Part shown: piece by piece, positions 12,395 through 21,042 of the stretch
How positions within the stretch are numbered: position 1 is the stretch's first letter
How the letters are laid out: each line of letters starts with the position of its first letter
Assembly (NCBI RefSeq): GCF_022825805.1
Contig: NZ_JAJDWC010000042.1
Coordinates: 1-63,598 of the forward strand
DNA length: 63,598 bases
DNA from: Phaeobacter sp.
Lineage (GTDB): Bacteria; Pseudomonadota; Alphaproteobacteria; Rhodobacterales; Rhodobacteraceae
Direction: 5' to 3'
Program-made: the position numbers and the translations under genes
The notes under the pieces: model-generated
The model's database searches: none
What the model saw: the letters and a program-made list of their open reading frames with translations, nothing else
What the model was told of the DNA's origin: nothing

Positions 12395-12817
12395 GTGGCC
12401 GGTGTTTTCCATGCTGGCCCAGGGTTCGGCGGGGGGCAGGGACTCGCCGTGTTGCAGCAGCTCGATAGAGATATTGTCAGGCGAGCGCACAAAGGCCATA
12501 TGGCCGTCCCGCGGCGGGCGGTTGATGGTGATGCCATTGTCCATCAGGGTCTGGCAGGTGGCATAAATGTCATCCACCGCATAGGCGAGATGGCCAAAAT
12601 GGCGGCTGTCGCTGGGCAGCGTGTCATCGCCATCCCAGTTGTAGGTCAGCTCGATCGGGGTGTCTTCCTGCCCCTCGGCAGCCATGAAGATCAGCGAAAA
12701 CCGGCCCTGTTCGCTGTCATAGCGCTTGGTTTCCTTCAAGCCGAGCAATTCATAAAATGCCATGGATTTTTCCAGATCTTTCACGCGGACCATGGTGTGC
12801 AGATATTTGAGTGGCAT
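12389..12817 (-). CDS. gloA: lactoylglutathione lyase (glyoxalase I), VOC family
   Basis: The 142-residue two-module VOC protein converts the methylglyoxal-glutathione hemithioacetal to S-lactoylglutathione. Metal-ligand positions are visible: His7 (LHTMVRVKD), a Glu in IELTYN, His in RHFGHLAYAVDD and Glu in ISIELLQHGE. VKDLEKSMAFYELLGL and NGITINRPPRDG are typical GloA stretches. An AGGAGG sits eight bases upstream of the ATG. The last codons run into a 15-bp tandem array, so the C-terminal residues after about 133 may be lineage-specific. Confidence 0.93.
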   Translation of the reverse strand: MPLKYLHTMVRVKDLEKSMAFYELLGLKETKRYDSEQGRFSLIFMAAEGQEDTPIELTYNWDGDDTLPSDSRHFGHLAYAVDDIYATCQTLMDNGITINRPPRDGHMAFVRSPDNISIELLQHGESLPPAEPWASMENTGHW

Positions 12818-13010
12818 TGTGGCCTCCTATTGTCGGGTCAATCGCTCTTGCCTGCGACATGCGTCTGCCAGGCATGTGTTTCAAGGGGAAGTCATCGCGC
12901 GCGTCGTCGTTTTCGCGCCTGTCTGTCTTGGCTGCGCCGCTGTGTGATGGCAGTGCCGCCACTTGCGCGGGCCGTCGGTGATACCCCGGTTGCATGAGGT
13001 TTCTTTGCGG

Positions 13011-14513
13011 TCAAAACGTCGACTCAATCCCCAGCGACAGGGAAATATCGCGGGATTCAAACCGGTTGTGATTGCTGTCCCGCTTGCCCGCACGCAGCCG
13101 CAGATTGGGGGCGAACCCGGCATAATCATAGGCCTCGAACAACAGGTTGATATCGGCGTAGATCGATTGATCCTTGCGCCCATCGGCAAGGAAACGGGCG
13201 GGAAACCCTGCGATATACTGCGGATAATCGGCTTGGCCCAGGATCAGACCGGTGCTGATGCGCGCCGGGCCAATCCGCTCGCTGAACTGATAGGTCAGCT
13301 GCAGCGTGGTGGTGGTGCTGGTGCCGTTGACATGACCGGCCTGGGCATCGCGCAGGGCCAGGCTGATGTCCATCTGGTTGCCATTGTTGAGATCACGGCG
13401 CAGATGCAGCCCCAATCCAAACACCTGCCCATCCTGGCTGCTGCTGCGCGGGTCCAGCCGTTCTTCGGCGCTGCCGCTGATGGTCAGCCCGAGCTGCGAG
13501 GACAGCTGCCAACTGCGCCGCGCCGATACCCGGACGAGATCGTAGCTTTTTTCGCCGCCATACCAGGCGGTGCCAAGGGTCAGGCCGACGGCGGCGCTGC
13601 CACGGCGCTCGGCTGGGCCCACGGCAAAGGCATGGTTGAGCGTGAGATCGCCATAGGTGGAGCCAAATTCGCTGTTGCGCGGCACGCTGGTGTTGCTCTG
13701 CTCGGCAAGGGCAGCGGCCTCGGCCTGCGCCGAAGAGGAGAGCGCGACGCGCTGCACATAGGCCCGCCCGCTGAGTGTTGTCAGTCTGCGCGCAGATTGC
13801 TGCAAACGGCGGGTCAGCGTGGTGTCGATCACGCCGACAATCCCCGCCAGCGCCACGGAGCGCGGGCCAAACCGGCCCAGTGTGGGCACGCCGTCGATCA
13901 CTTCCAGCGTGCTGTCGGCGCCATTGTTGACGTTGTTGGAGGGGCGCAGTTCACTGCGCAGGCGAAACCGCCAGGGGTTGATCTGGCGCAGCCGGTCATA
14001 GTCCTCGGCGATCCGGATCTCGCTTTGGGCGCTGGGGGCGTGGATGGCGGTGCGGCGCAGCCAGATCTGGGCGAGGGTCGGCCGCTCTGCCGCCAGGGCC
14101 TGCTGCGCGGCCAGCTGAGCGGCACGAAATTTGCCCGCCTGATCCGCTGCCGTGCGATAGGAGCGCGCCGCCGCACGCCGGGCCGCATCGGGGCTGCGCA
14201 GTTGCGCCTGCGCGGCGGCCTGCAGATACCAGGCCATGGAATCCTTGCTATTGGCGGCCAGCAGGCCCTGGGTCACATCCACGGCCAGGGCAGGTCTGCC
14301 GGTGTCCAGGGCATGGGCGGCCAGCAGCCGCGCCTGATCAAGGCTGAGATGCTGCTCGGTGCGGGGGGCGGCAGCTGCGGGTTCTGGCTGCGCTGAATCA
14401 GCTTGCACTGGTTCGGCCTGCGCGGTCCCGGACAGGCAGCTTGCGGACAACAGAAAAGCGGATGCCAAAGCGCCTGATATGGCGGATCGCCTTATCACGG
14501 AACCTGCCAGCAT
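13011..14513 (-). CDS. SLAM-type outer-membrane translocon for surface lipoproteins (DUF560-like)
   Basis: The protein combines a predicted signal peptide (VIRRSAISGALASAFLLSASCLSGTAQA), a helical TPR-like N-terminal domain with many AxxAA repeats (about 45-200), and a C-terminal beta-barrel of alternating strands ending in SLGIESTF with a terminal Phe. This matches surface lipoprotein assembly modulators (type XI secretion), which flip lipoproteins to the cell surface. The gene directly follows a TbpB-like lipoprotein gene. The start is uncertain: the frame stays open to an ATG at 14738, three bases past the lipoprotein stop, but that extension is made of two 15-bp tandem arrays. I use the ATG at 14513 next to the signal peptide. 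Confidence 0.75.
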   Translation of the reverse strand: MLAGSVIRRSAISGALASAFLLSASCLSGTAQAEPVQADSAQPEPAAAAPRTEQHLSLDQARLLAAHALDTGRPALAVDVTQGLLAANSKDSMAWYLQAAAQAQLRSPDAARRAAARSYRTAADQAGKFRAAQLAAQQALAAERPTLAQIWLRRTAIHAPSAQSEIRIAEDYDRLRQINPWRFRLRSELRPSNNVNNGADSTLEVIDGVPTLGRFGPRSVALAGIVGVIDTTLTRRLQQSARRLTTLSGRAYVQRVALSSSAQAEAAALAEQSNTSVPRNSEFGSTYGDLTLNHAFAVGPAERRGSAAVGLTLGTAWYGGEKSYDLVRVSARRSWQLSSQLGLTISGSAEERLDPRSSSQDGQVFGLGLHLRRDLNNGNQMDISLALRDAQAGHVNGTSTTTTLQLTYQFSERIGPARISTGLILGQADYPQYIAGFPARFLADGRKDQSIYADINLLFEAYDYAGFAPNLRLRAGKRDSNHNRFESRDISLSLGIESTF

Positions 14514-14520
14514 CACCCCA

Positions 14521-14580
14521 GATATGATCTGCCGAGACATTACCAACCGAGACATGACCTGCCGAGACATCACCGCGCCA
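14521..14580. repeat. tandem array, four 15-bp units
   Basis: Units start at 14521, 14536, 14551 and 14566, with consensus GACATGACCTGCCGA. Read on the minus strand in the frame of the SLAM gene, they give repeated MSRQ/MSRL peptides, each with a potential ATG. They lie just upstream of the signal peptide region. Confidence 0.85.
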
Positions 14581-14640
14581 CGAGCGAACGCGCTATGAGG
14601 GATCGCCCAATGAACGATCGCCTCTGGCGTCCAAGCACCC

Positions 14641-14685
14641 GAACTCACAGCCCCTGAACTCACAGCCCCCGAACTCAGTGCCCGC
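14641..14685. repeat. tandem array, three 15-bp units
   Basis: GAACTCACAGCCCCT, GAACTCACAGCCCCC and GAACTCAGTGCCCGC occupy 14641-14685. In the minus-strand SLAM frame they would encode repeated SSGAV. This is a second array in the same 225-bp stretch between the lipoprotein stop and the SLAM signal peptide. Confidence 0.88.
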
Positions 14686-14741
14686 GGTGTTATTGCCACA
14701 GACGTCAGTGCCGCGGCTGCGATGCGCCGCCCCAACATGGA

Positions 14742-15683
14742 TCAGGGCACGGGTTGGTTGCAGACGTCGGAGCTCTCTGCGGTGCCACACTGACCCAGCA
14801 CAAAGATGCCGTATTCCTCGATATCTGGGGCGTTTTCGATATGGCCTTCTGCGGTCAGGGAACCCGCAACAGAGGTGGCATCAGTGCCTGCAAAGATGCC
14901 GCCGTATTCCCCCACCGGCGTGATCGCGCCGTTGTTTGTGATCGAGACCGTGCCGGTGAACGTGCCATTGGCCTCCAGCGTGCCGGGGGCCAGGTCCAAG
15001 GTCTGCACATCGGTCGCTGCGGCGCCATCCGCTAGCGGTTCGATCTGGCGGTTATAGATCGTGCCATTGACCACATTGTCGGTGAAATCCGCGTTGATAA
15101 AGGCATCCCCCGTCACTTCGGCGACCTGCTCGGGGCGGATGTCATCCGGCGTGCCTGGGGTGACGGGCAGCAGATCGCCGCCGTCACCTGCGATATTCAA
15201 CAGCCCGACATAGGTGCCCGCATAGCTGACAATGCCGCCTGAATTCACATCTCCGGTCGGGGCGGAATAGCCACCGCGACGGCCGTAGTTGGTGCCGCTG
15301 AAGAAGTAGGAGAACTGCCCGCCGGTGGCGACCGCCACGGCAAAGGCGCCATCCTCGATCTCGCGCACATAGGCTGTCACGTGCCGGTCAAGCGAACTGT
15401 CCTGCGCGGTATAGGCCAGGTAGCCGTTCCGATCCAGCGCTGGGCGCCGCTGATAGCTGGCGGAAAAGGGCGTGTCATCCAGGCTCAGCCCGGTGATCAC
15501 CAAGGTGCCAGCGCTCGCGTCATAGGCGACGCTTTCGACATCAGAAGCAAGATTCTCGGGGATGGTGATGGCCCCATCATCGGTGCCGCCCGTGCCACCA
15601 TCGTCGGTGTTAAAAGGGTTGGTGCCGCCACCGCAGCCGGACACTGCGGCTGCTGCAACGCATCCTAGAATGACCCGTTTCAT
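14742..15683 (-). CDS. surface lipoprotein with TbpB-like beta-barrel domain
   Basis: The 313-residue lipoprotein has MKRVILGCVAAAAVSGC as its signal, with lipobox VSGC and lipidated Cys17, then a Gly/Thr/Asp-rich linker. The C-terminal half has beta-rich repeats ending in VGEYGGIFAGTDATSVAGSL, close to the signature of TbpB-type and lipoprotein-5 beta-barrel domains carried by SLAM substrates. It has no transferrin-binding lobe features that I can assign, so the ligand is unknown. The start at 15683 is fixed by the lipoprotein signal; upstream in-frame sequence is array-derived. The SLAM gene follows directly, making this its likely client. Confidence 0.8.
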   Translation of the reverse strand: MKRVILGCVAAAAVSGCGGGTNPFNTDDGGTGGTDDGAITIPENLASDVESVAYDASAGTLVITGLSLDDTPFSASYQRRPALDRNGYLAYTAQDSSLDRHVTAYVREIEDGAFAVAVATGGQFSYFFSGTNYGRRGGYSAPTGDVNSGGIVSYAGTYVGLLNIAGDGGDLLPVTPGTPDDIRPEQVAEVTGDAFINADFTDNVVNGTIYNRQIEPLADGAAATDVQTLDLAPGTLEANGTFTGTVSITNNGAITPVGEYGGIFAGTDATSVAGSLTAEGHIENAPDIEEYGIFVLGQCGTAESSDVCNQPVP

Positions 15684-15831
15684 CTGAACTGCCCTCAAAT
15701 ATCTTTTTGTTGCCGCCACAATCTGGCCGTGCGGAGGGAAAGTCAATTGAATTGCCGGGTCTGCGGGCCCTCCGGCAGCAACCGTGTCCTGTTTGCGACC
15801 CCGGGTGTGGTGGGCCTGACGGGCGGTGTCT

Positions 15832-15887
15832 GGTCGTTTGTTTGTGGTCCTTTGTTTGTGCCTCCCGGTTTGCGGCCCTTGGTTTGG
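15832..15887. repeat. tandem array, four 14-bp units
   Basis: Units start at 15832, 15846, 15860 and 15874: GGTCGTTTGTTTGT, GGTCCTTTGTTTGT, GCCTCCCGGTTTGC, GGCCCTTGGTTTGG. Periodicity is exact, with identity decaying along the array. Confidence 0.8.
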
Positions 15888-15983
15888 GTCGATCCATCCG
15901 GTAAGAGTGGAGACAAAGGCCAGGCGCCGATGGCCTGCCTGCCTGCGGTGCATCGCGATCCGCGTTGCGGGCCTGCGCCCAGG

Positions 15984-16037
15984 CCAGCAAACCGGGACCA
16001 GCAAATCGGGGCCGCACACTGGGGCCGCAAACCGAGG
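15984..16037. repeat. tandem array, four 13-14-bp units
   Basis: CCAGCAAACCGGGA, CCAGCAAATCGGGG, CCGCACACTGGGG and CCGCAAACCGAGG follow each other from 15984. This is a second private array in the same intergenic region. Confidence 0.75.
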
Positions 16038-16145
16038 TCAAACGGGGCTACAGGAGACCGCAAGGCGCGGCAGGTGTCGCGAACTGGCACCGCGAACAGA
16101 TCGCGTGGGCCGGGGCCGTAGAAGAACACAGGGGAGAGACGCATC

Positions 16146-16979
16146 ATGCGCCAATATCACGAGGCATTGCAGCAGGTTCTGCGCCACGGCGAAAAAAGCA
16201 GCGACCGCACCGGCACCGGCACCATATCCTATTTCGGCATGCAGACCCGCTATCCGCTGGCCGATGGCTTCCCGCTTGTGACCACCAAGAAATTGCATCT
16301 GAAATCCATCATCCACGAACTGCTGTGGTTTCTGTCCGGCGATACCAACATTCGGTATCTGAAGGAGCATGGCGTCTCCATCTGGGACGAATGGGCGGAT
16401 GAAAATGGCGATCTTGGCCCGGTTTACGGCCATCAGTGGCGCCGCTTTCCCCGGCTGGAGCCGATAGCGGGCACCACCGGGGACGAGCCGCTTTATCGCG
16501 CAGGTTCTGTTGATCAGATCGCCGATTTGGTGCGTATGATCGAAACCGCGCCGGACAGTCGTCGACTGCTGGTGTCTGCCTGGAATCCGGCCGATGTGCC
16601 CGATATGGCGCTGCCGCCCTGTCACACGCTCTGGCAGGTTCGCGTGCAGGGACGCCGGATGCATCTGCAGCTCTATCAACGCTCGGCGGATATGTTCCTG
16701 GGGGTGCCGTTCAACATCGCGTCCTATGCGCTGCTGCTGAAAATGCTGGCCCATGTCACCGGCTATGAGGCGGGTGATTTCATCCACACCATTGGTGATG
16801 CGCATATCTATTCCAACCATATGGAGCAGGTGGAACTGCAGCTCAGCCGCACGCCCAAACCCCTGCCAGAGCTGCGCATCACCCGCGAGGTTGGCTCGAT
16901 CTTTGATTTTGTCTACGACGATTTTGAGGTGTTGAACTACGCGCCTGATCCGGTCATCAAGGCGCCTGTCGCCGTCTGA
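16146..16979 (+). CDS. thyA: thymidylate synthase
   Basis: ThyA methylates dUMP to dTMP with 5,10-methylene-THF as donor, yielding dihydrofolate. The 277-residue length is within the family range. The catalytic cysteine lies in [10 protein letters not shown] (Cys159). RTGTGT near the N-terminus binds phosphate, and [21 protein letters not shown] is the folate/dUMP binding block. dHFR lies 32 bp downstream in the same direction, so substrate recycling is coupled in one transcript. Confidence 0.97.
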   Translation: MRQYHEALQQVLRHGEKSSDRTGTGTISYFGMQTRYPLADGFPLVTTKKLHLKSIIHELLWFLSGDTNIRYLKEHGVSIWDEWADENGDLGPVYGHQWRRFPRLEPIAGTTGDEPLYRAGSVDQIADLVRMIETAPDSRRLLVSAWNPADVPDMALPPCHTLWQVRVQGRRMHLQLYQRSADMFLGVPFNIASYALLLKMLAHVTGYEAGDFIHTIGDAHIYSNHMEQVELQLSRTPKPLPELRITREVGSIFDFVYDDFEVLNYAPDPVIKAPVAV

Positions 16980-17011
16980 ACCGGCGGCTGTGGTGGCAGG
17001 AGACAGTAGAG

Positions 17012-17488
17012 ATGATCACATTGATTGTGGCGCGCGACCGGAACGGGGCGATTGGCAAGGACAACACCATTCCCTGGCATGCGCCCGAAGATCTGAAGGC
17101 CTTTCAGCGTGAAACGCTGGGTGGGGCGATCATCATGGGGCGCAACACCTGGGACAGCCTGCCGTTCAAGCCGTTGAAGAACCGGTTGAATATCGTTGTG
17201 TCTTCTCGTCCTGATGCGGCTGATCTGGTGCGGCCAAGCCTTGATGCCGCCATCGCAGAGGCGCGCGCGCAAGGATATCTGCGGATCTATGGCATTGGTG
17301 GCGCGGGGATTTATCGCGGGATGATGGAGATGGCTGACCGGCTGATGATCACCGAAGTGGCGACCGAGGTTGAGGGCGCGGATACCCATTTCCCGCAGAT
17401 CGATCCGAGCGTCTGGCAGCCGATTGCCGAGCACCAGCTGCGCGATGCAGCGCCAGCCTGCCGTCTGGTGGAATATCTGCGGCGCTGA
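17012..17488 (+). CDS. folA: dihydrofolate reductase
   Basis: The 158-residue DHFR reduces dihydrofolate from the ThyA reaction to tetrahydrofolate with NADPH. ITLIVARDRNGAIGKDNTIPWHAPEDL contains the Met20-type loop and the active-site acid (Asp or Glu equivalent near residue 27). IIMGRNTWDSLPFKPLKNR and IYGIGGAGIYRGMM form the NADPH-binding elements. AGGAGACAGTAGAG precedes the ATG. It forms an operon with thyA. Confidence 0.96.
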   Translation: MITLIVARDRNGAIGKDNTIPWHAPEDLKAFQRETLGGAIIMGRNTWDSLPFKPLKNRLNIVVSSRPDAADLVRPSLDAAIAEARAQGYLRIYGIGGAGIYRGMMEMADRLMITEVATEVEGADTHFPQIDPSVWQPIAEHQLRDAAPACRLVEYLRR

Positions 17489-17898
17489 CTGAGCGGCTCA
17501 GTTCGAGGGCTTTGCCCTTCGTCACTGGGTGTCTACAGGGTGTTGTGCTGGGGCTCCGCGCCGCGCGTGCGCCGTGATTTAGCCGGGCCCTGATGGTTTT
17601 CTGCTTTTGATTTCTTGGTCGTGCTTTTTTGGCCGTGATATTTTGGCTAGGATTTTTCTGGCCGTGCTTTTACGGTGTGTCGCGGCGTTGCGCAAAGCCA
17701 GCGCAAAAGGCCAAGGGTCGCAAAAGGCGAGAACTCAGAATCACTCCAAATTGCCTAATCACCTGTTTGGGCGCGAAAAACGCGATCTGGTTCAGGTCGG
17801 ATAGGGGGCGGAGATTGGGTGATCGCGGCGCTGGGCTGGCCTGCCGGGGTCGTAAGCTGCGCCGAAAACCGCCGCAGCTGAGGGATCAAATCATGACC
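17489..17898. other. intergenic region between convergent genes
   Basis: The convergent folA and csp genes flank this stretch. A short GAGGGC-TTT-GCCCTT hairpin near 17505-17520 may end folA. A tandem array occupies 17617-17673. No gene is supported. Confidence 0.5.
17617..17673. repeat. tandem array, four 14-15-bp units
   Basis: GGTCGTGCTTTTTT, GGCCGTGATATTTT, GGCTAGGATTTTTCT and GGCCGTGCTTTTAC run head to tail from 17617. Confidence 0.8.
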
Positions 17899-18105
17899 TT
17901 AAAGGGGGCGAATATCCGCTGCCATCTGGCGTCCATCACGACCTTCGACCATTTCGAAATCGACCTTCTGGTTGTCTGCCAGGCCGGTCAGGCCGGACCG
18001 TTCGACCTGCGAAATATGGACAAATACGTCCTTGCCGCCGCCTTCGGGCTCGATAAAGCCGTAGCCTTTGGTTGTGTTGAACCATTTCACGGTGCCACTA
18101 GCCAT
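17899..18105 (-). CDS. cold-shock domain protein
   Basis: The 68-residue single cold-shock domain has RNP1 GYGFIEP and RNP2 DVFVHIS, which bind single-stranded nucleic acid. GTVKWFNTTKGYGFI is the classical N-terminus. The start is MASGTVKW at 18105, preceded by a strong GAAGGAGACACGGGAAC site; an upstream in-frame ATG would skip that site. It probably acts as an RNA chaperone. A long AT-rich leader lies upstream, as is usual for csp genes. Confidence 0.95.
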   Translation of the reverse strand: MASGTVKWFNTTKGYGFIEPEGGGKDVFVHISQVERSGLTGLADNQKVDFEMVEGRDGRQMAADIRPL

Positions 18106-18321
18106 GTTCCCGTGTCTCCTTCTCATTAACTATCGACCGACGCCCGTTTCGAGGTGCCTGAGATCGATTTGATCTGCTCCGCCGCAGAGTGCTGACAGAG
18201 CGAGGCGGCCAATTTCTACCGCCCTACCTTTAAGTCTTGCACGGGGCATGTAAAAATCAAGCGAAACAGAGCATTTCTACCATAAATTGTGCGTAGTTTG
18301 CGAAACAGAAGGGATGAATTG

Positions 18322-18642
18322 GTGCATCTATACGGACTTAAAACCTGCGATACTTGCCGTAAGGCGCTGAAATCACTGCCAGACGCAGAGTTTGTGGATG
18401 TGCGCGCACAGGGCGTGCCCCAAGTGCTGCTTGAACAGGCACTGCAGCAGTTTGGCGACAAGCTGTTGAACACGCGTTCGACCACCTGGCGCGGTTTGAG
18501 CGAAGAGGAGCGGGCAGGTGCGCCCCTGGACCTGATCAGCGCACATCCGACGCTGATGAAGCGACCGCTGATCGATGCATCTGGTGAATTGTTTTTGGGC
18601 TGGGACAAGAAAACCCAGGCCGCACTTGGGGTTGCGGGGTGA
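18322..18642 (+). CDS. ArsC/Spx-family thioredoxin-fold protein
   Basis: About 106 residues if started at GTG 18322, which has AGAAGGGATGAATT upstream; an ATG at 18289 would add 11 residues. The CxxC motif is in KTCDTCRKALK near the N-terminus. RPLIDASGELFLGWDKK is the conserved C-terminal block of the ArsC/YffB/Spx family. Arsenate reduction is not established: no ars genes are nearby. A general thiol-redox role is equally possible. Confidence 0.85.
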   Translation: MHLYGLKTCDTCRKALKSLPDAEFVDVRAQGVPQVLLEQALQQFGDKLLNTRSTTWRGLSEEERAGAPLDLISAHPTLMKRPLIDASGELFLGWDKKTQAALGVAG

Positions 18643-18703
18643 TCCCAACCTGAACTGGGCCGAAACTCAGCCATATTCTGTCTGCGCCACAGGGGACGTT
18701 GAC

Positions 18704-18734
18704 AAAAAAACGCAGGCGGATCCGCCTGCGTTTT
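18704..18734. terminator. bidirectional rho-independent terminator
   Basis: CGCAGGCGGATCCGCCTGCG at 18711-18730 is a perfect 20-bp palindrome, flanked by A7 on the left and TTTT on the right. It can stop the ArsC-like gene on the plus strand and the DoxX/bufferin operon on the minus strand. Confidence 0.92.
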
Positions 18735-18784
18735 CGCACAACACCCGCGGTATCGGCGCGGGTGTGATGGGTTTTTTGCCCGGC

Positions 18785-19351
18785 TCAGGCCATGGCAGGC
18801 TGGGCGCGACGGTTGCGCAGCAGCGCATCCACCGACAGTGCGCCGGCACCTTTGACCACCAGCAGCGCCAGCACAAACACCCAGAACAGACGCTGATCCA
18901 GAATCACCCCATCGGCAAAACGGTCAAACCAGGCGCCCAGGGTTTTGGTGTCGGTTGCACCATGTCCGTAAACATCGGTCAGCGACTGCACCACCACAAA
19001 GCCGATCATGCCAAGCGATGCGAGACGGGTGAACAGGCCAATCACGATCAGCAGCGGCAGGATGAATTCGGCATAGGTGCCAGCCATCACAACGGCCCAT
19101 TGGAACAGGCCGAACTGAGACACATCATAGCCGACGGCCTCCAACTGTTTGGGGAAAATCTGGCTGTAGGCACCGATCGAGGGGCTGAACAGGCCAAAGA
19201 ACCCATCGCCCAGTTTGGTCAGGCCGGAATTCCAGTAGTAGAGCAGCAGTGTCGCGGCAAAGACAAAGCGTGCGCCCAGCGGCAACAGCCAGTTGCCCAT
19301 CCGCTCAATCAGGTCGAAGAATTTATCATGGAGCATAACAAGCGCGTGCAT
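18785..19351 (-). CDS. bufD: DoxX-family membrane protein of the bufferin operon
   Basis: The 188-residue inner-membrane protein has four hydrophobic helices and the DoxX pattern RFVFAATLLLYYWNSGLTKL. In bufferin loci the DoxX protein (BufD) is the last gene of bufABCD, and it is the same here. Its biochemical role is not settled; quinone- or redox-linked support of modification or export is a proposal. AAAGGATAAGCT precedes the ATG, and only 3 bp separate it from bufC, so translation is probably coupled. A strong terminator closes the operon. Confidence 0.88.
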   Translation of the reverse strand: MHALVMLHDKFFDLIERMGNWLLPLGARFVFAATLLLYYWNSGLTKLGDGFFGLFSPSIGAYSQIFPKQLEAVGYDVSQFGLFQWAVVMAGTYAEFILPLLIVIGLFTRLASLGMIGFVVVQSLTDVYGHGATDTKTLGAWFDRFADGVILDQRLFWVFVLALLVVKGAGALSVDALLRNRRAQPAMA

Positions 19352-19354
19352 AGC

Positions 19355-20110
19355 TTATCCTTTGCAGTCGAGATCTGTAATGGCCCCGCCTTGCAGCAAC
19401 AGGGCGAGAGTGTGTGATAGGTCAAATTCGGGATGCGTCTCATGGACCTGCGCCAGGGCGCTTTCCAGCGTGTGGCCATCGCGGATCGCATCAATCCAAT
19501 CTGCGCCACCGGCGGGCAGGTGCTGGATCACCGGGTCAAATTCGGGGCGGGTGATCAGCACATCCTGTGCTTCGTGGCGCGGTTTTGGCGCGTCGGGCTG
19601 CGTGTTGAATCGCCAGATGTCAAACAGCGGCCAGGGCGAACGCAGAACCTGCAGGGCAGGCGCCAGCTGCAACGATGTGGCCATCAACTGCTCGGGCGCA
19701 AGGCTGCCCAGATGCGCCGGGTCCACCGCTGTGGCGTCGGCAGCGTGGTAGGCCCGGCGCTGTGCCAGGTCGAGCCGCGCCGCATCCGCGAGATAGCCGA
19801 GATGTTTCAGCTGATCGAGCGATGCAAGGAAGGCGGGGAACTCCTCGCCATAATGCATCATCAGCGGCGATGTCGGGGGATGAGCGCGCAGGAAAACCCC
19901 GGCCAGCCCGTCCATGTTCTGCGCGCCCAGCAGTTTGGCAATCAGGGGAAAGCCGCTGTGCATCGCCTCGGTCAGCGACACCGCGATATTGTTGCGATAG
20001 ACGCTGAAACGGCGCCCGGCCGGTGCGCCGGTGCCATCCAACAGCCCGTCGGGCACTGCCTGGCCTGCGTCCATCATGGCGCGGGTGAATTGCGATTGGC
20101 TGACGCTCAT
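19355..20110 (-). CDS. bufC: DUF2063 protein, MNIO partner (HvfC/BufC-like)
   Basis: The 251-residue DUF2063 family protein begins with the hallmark QSQFTRAMMDAG and RRFSVYRNNIAVSLTEAM. In characterised MNIO systems this partner binds the precursor leader and delivers it to the enzyme. The start at 20110 gives a 4-bp ATGA overlap with the MNIO gene, typical of a stable complex. The C-terminal half is less conserved and probably recognises the peptide. No signal peptide is present, so it acts in the cytoplasm. Confidence 0.9.
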   Translation of the reverse strand: MSVSQSQFTRAMMDAGQAVPDGLLDGTGAPAGRRFSVYRNNIAVSLTEAMHSGFPLIAKLLGAQNMDGLAGVFLRAHPPTSPLMMHYGEEFPAFLASLDQLKHLGYLADAARLDLAQRRAYHAADATAVDPAHLGSLAPEQLMATSLQLAPALQVLRSPWPLFDIWRFNTQPDAPKPRHEAQDVLITRPEFDPVIQHLPAGGADWIDAIRDGHTLESALAQVHETHPEFDLSHTLALLLQGGAITDLDCKG

Positions 20111-20955
20111 GTGCGAACCCGCTCCAGCGCGGCAGCGGCGCGGCTGGCTTCGGCGGCAAGGGTGGCCCAATCGGGCACATCGGTGTCCCATTCGACCAGC
20201 GTGGGCCGCGGGCCGGACTGCGCCAATGTGTGATCCAGCAACGCCCAGACGGGATCGACCACTTCGGCGCCGTGGCTGTCAATCAGCAGCGGCTGGCCAT
20301 GGTCGTCTTCATCCTCGTCGTGGCCGCCGAGATGAATTTCGCCAACCTGATCCAGCGCAAAGGCATCGATGTAGCCCTGCGGAGAGAACCCCAGATTGGT
20401 GGCAGAGACAAAGACGTTGTTCACATCCAAAAGCAGGCCGCAGCCGGTGCGGCGGGTGATTTCACGCAGAAAATCAGGTTCGGACCAGGTGCTTTCGGCA
20501 AAAGCAAGATAGCTGGAGGGGTTTTCCAGCAGCATCCGCCGCCCGATGGTGTCCTGCAGCTGGTCGATATGCTCACAGACCCGCGTCAGCGTGGCGTTGG
20601 TATAGGGCAGAGGCAGCAGATCGTTGTAGAAATGGCTGTCGTGGGTCGACCAGGCGAGATGCTCGGAGAAGCTGGCAGGGTTCAGCCAACCGACCAGATG
20701 TTTCAGCCGGGCAAGGTGATCGCTGTCGAGCGCGCCTTCGCCGCCGATGGACAGGCCAACCCCATGAACGGAAATGGCAAACTGATCAGCCAGGTGGCGC
20801 AGCTGCGCCAGCGGACGGCCACCATCCCCCATGTAGTTTTCGGCGTGGATCTCCAGCCAGCGCACCTCTCCTGCGTCGTTCAGAATATCCGCAAAATGCT
20901 GCGGTTTGTAGCCGACACCGGCAGCAGCGGGGAGAGTGTGGGTCGCGTCCAGCAT
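20107..20955 (-). CDS. bufB: MNIO-family (DUF692) peptide-modifying iron enzyme
   Basis: The 282-residue TIM-barrel multinuclear non-heme iron oxidase is related to MbnB/HvfB/BufB. Putative metal ligands are visible: EIHAENYM, SVHGVGLSIG, SEHLAW, LENPSSY, LLLDVNNVFV, IHLGGHDED and VEWDTDVP. Known relatives oxidise cysteines of a precursor to heterocycles such as thiooxazole. Here the precursor should be the four-cysteine DUF2282 protein encoded upstream. The long gap to that gene (586 bp) is unusual for the family. Confidence 0.93.
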   Translation of the reverse strand: MLDATHTLPAAAGVGYKPQHFADILNDAGEVRWLEIHAENYMGDGGRPLAQLRHLADQFAISVHGVGLSIGGEGALDSDHLARLKHLVGWLNPASFSEHLAWSTHDSHFYNDLLPLPYTNATLTRVCEHIDQLQDTIGRRMLLENPSSYLAFAESTWSEPDFLREITRRTGCGLLLDVNNVFVSATNLGFSPQGYIDAFALDQVGEIHLGGHDEDEDDHGQPLLIDSHGAEVVDPVWALLDHTLAQSGPRPTLVEWDTDVPDWATLAAEASRAAAALERVRT

Positions 20956-21042
20956 ATCAATGATCCCGAATGGCGTGGAAACTTGTGTCGTGGCGCAGCG
21001 GATCTGCGCGAAGGGTGGGTCGGGCGCGGGCCTGCGGGTTTT

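Larger units (their letters stand above)
15684..16145. other. divergent intergenic region with two tandem arrays
   Basis: This is the promoter region between the lipoprotein gene and thyA. It holds the arrays at 15832-15887 and 15984-16037. I found no gene. AGGGGAGAGACGC just before 16146 supplies the thyA ribosome-binding site. Confidence 0.6.

Noticed and set aside
18322..18642. dedicated arsenate reductase
   Set aside because: ArsC-like fold with CDTC, but no arsR, arsB or acr3 nearby; a general thioredoxin-fold role is equally likely.
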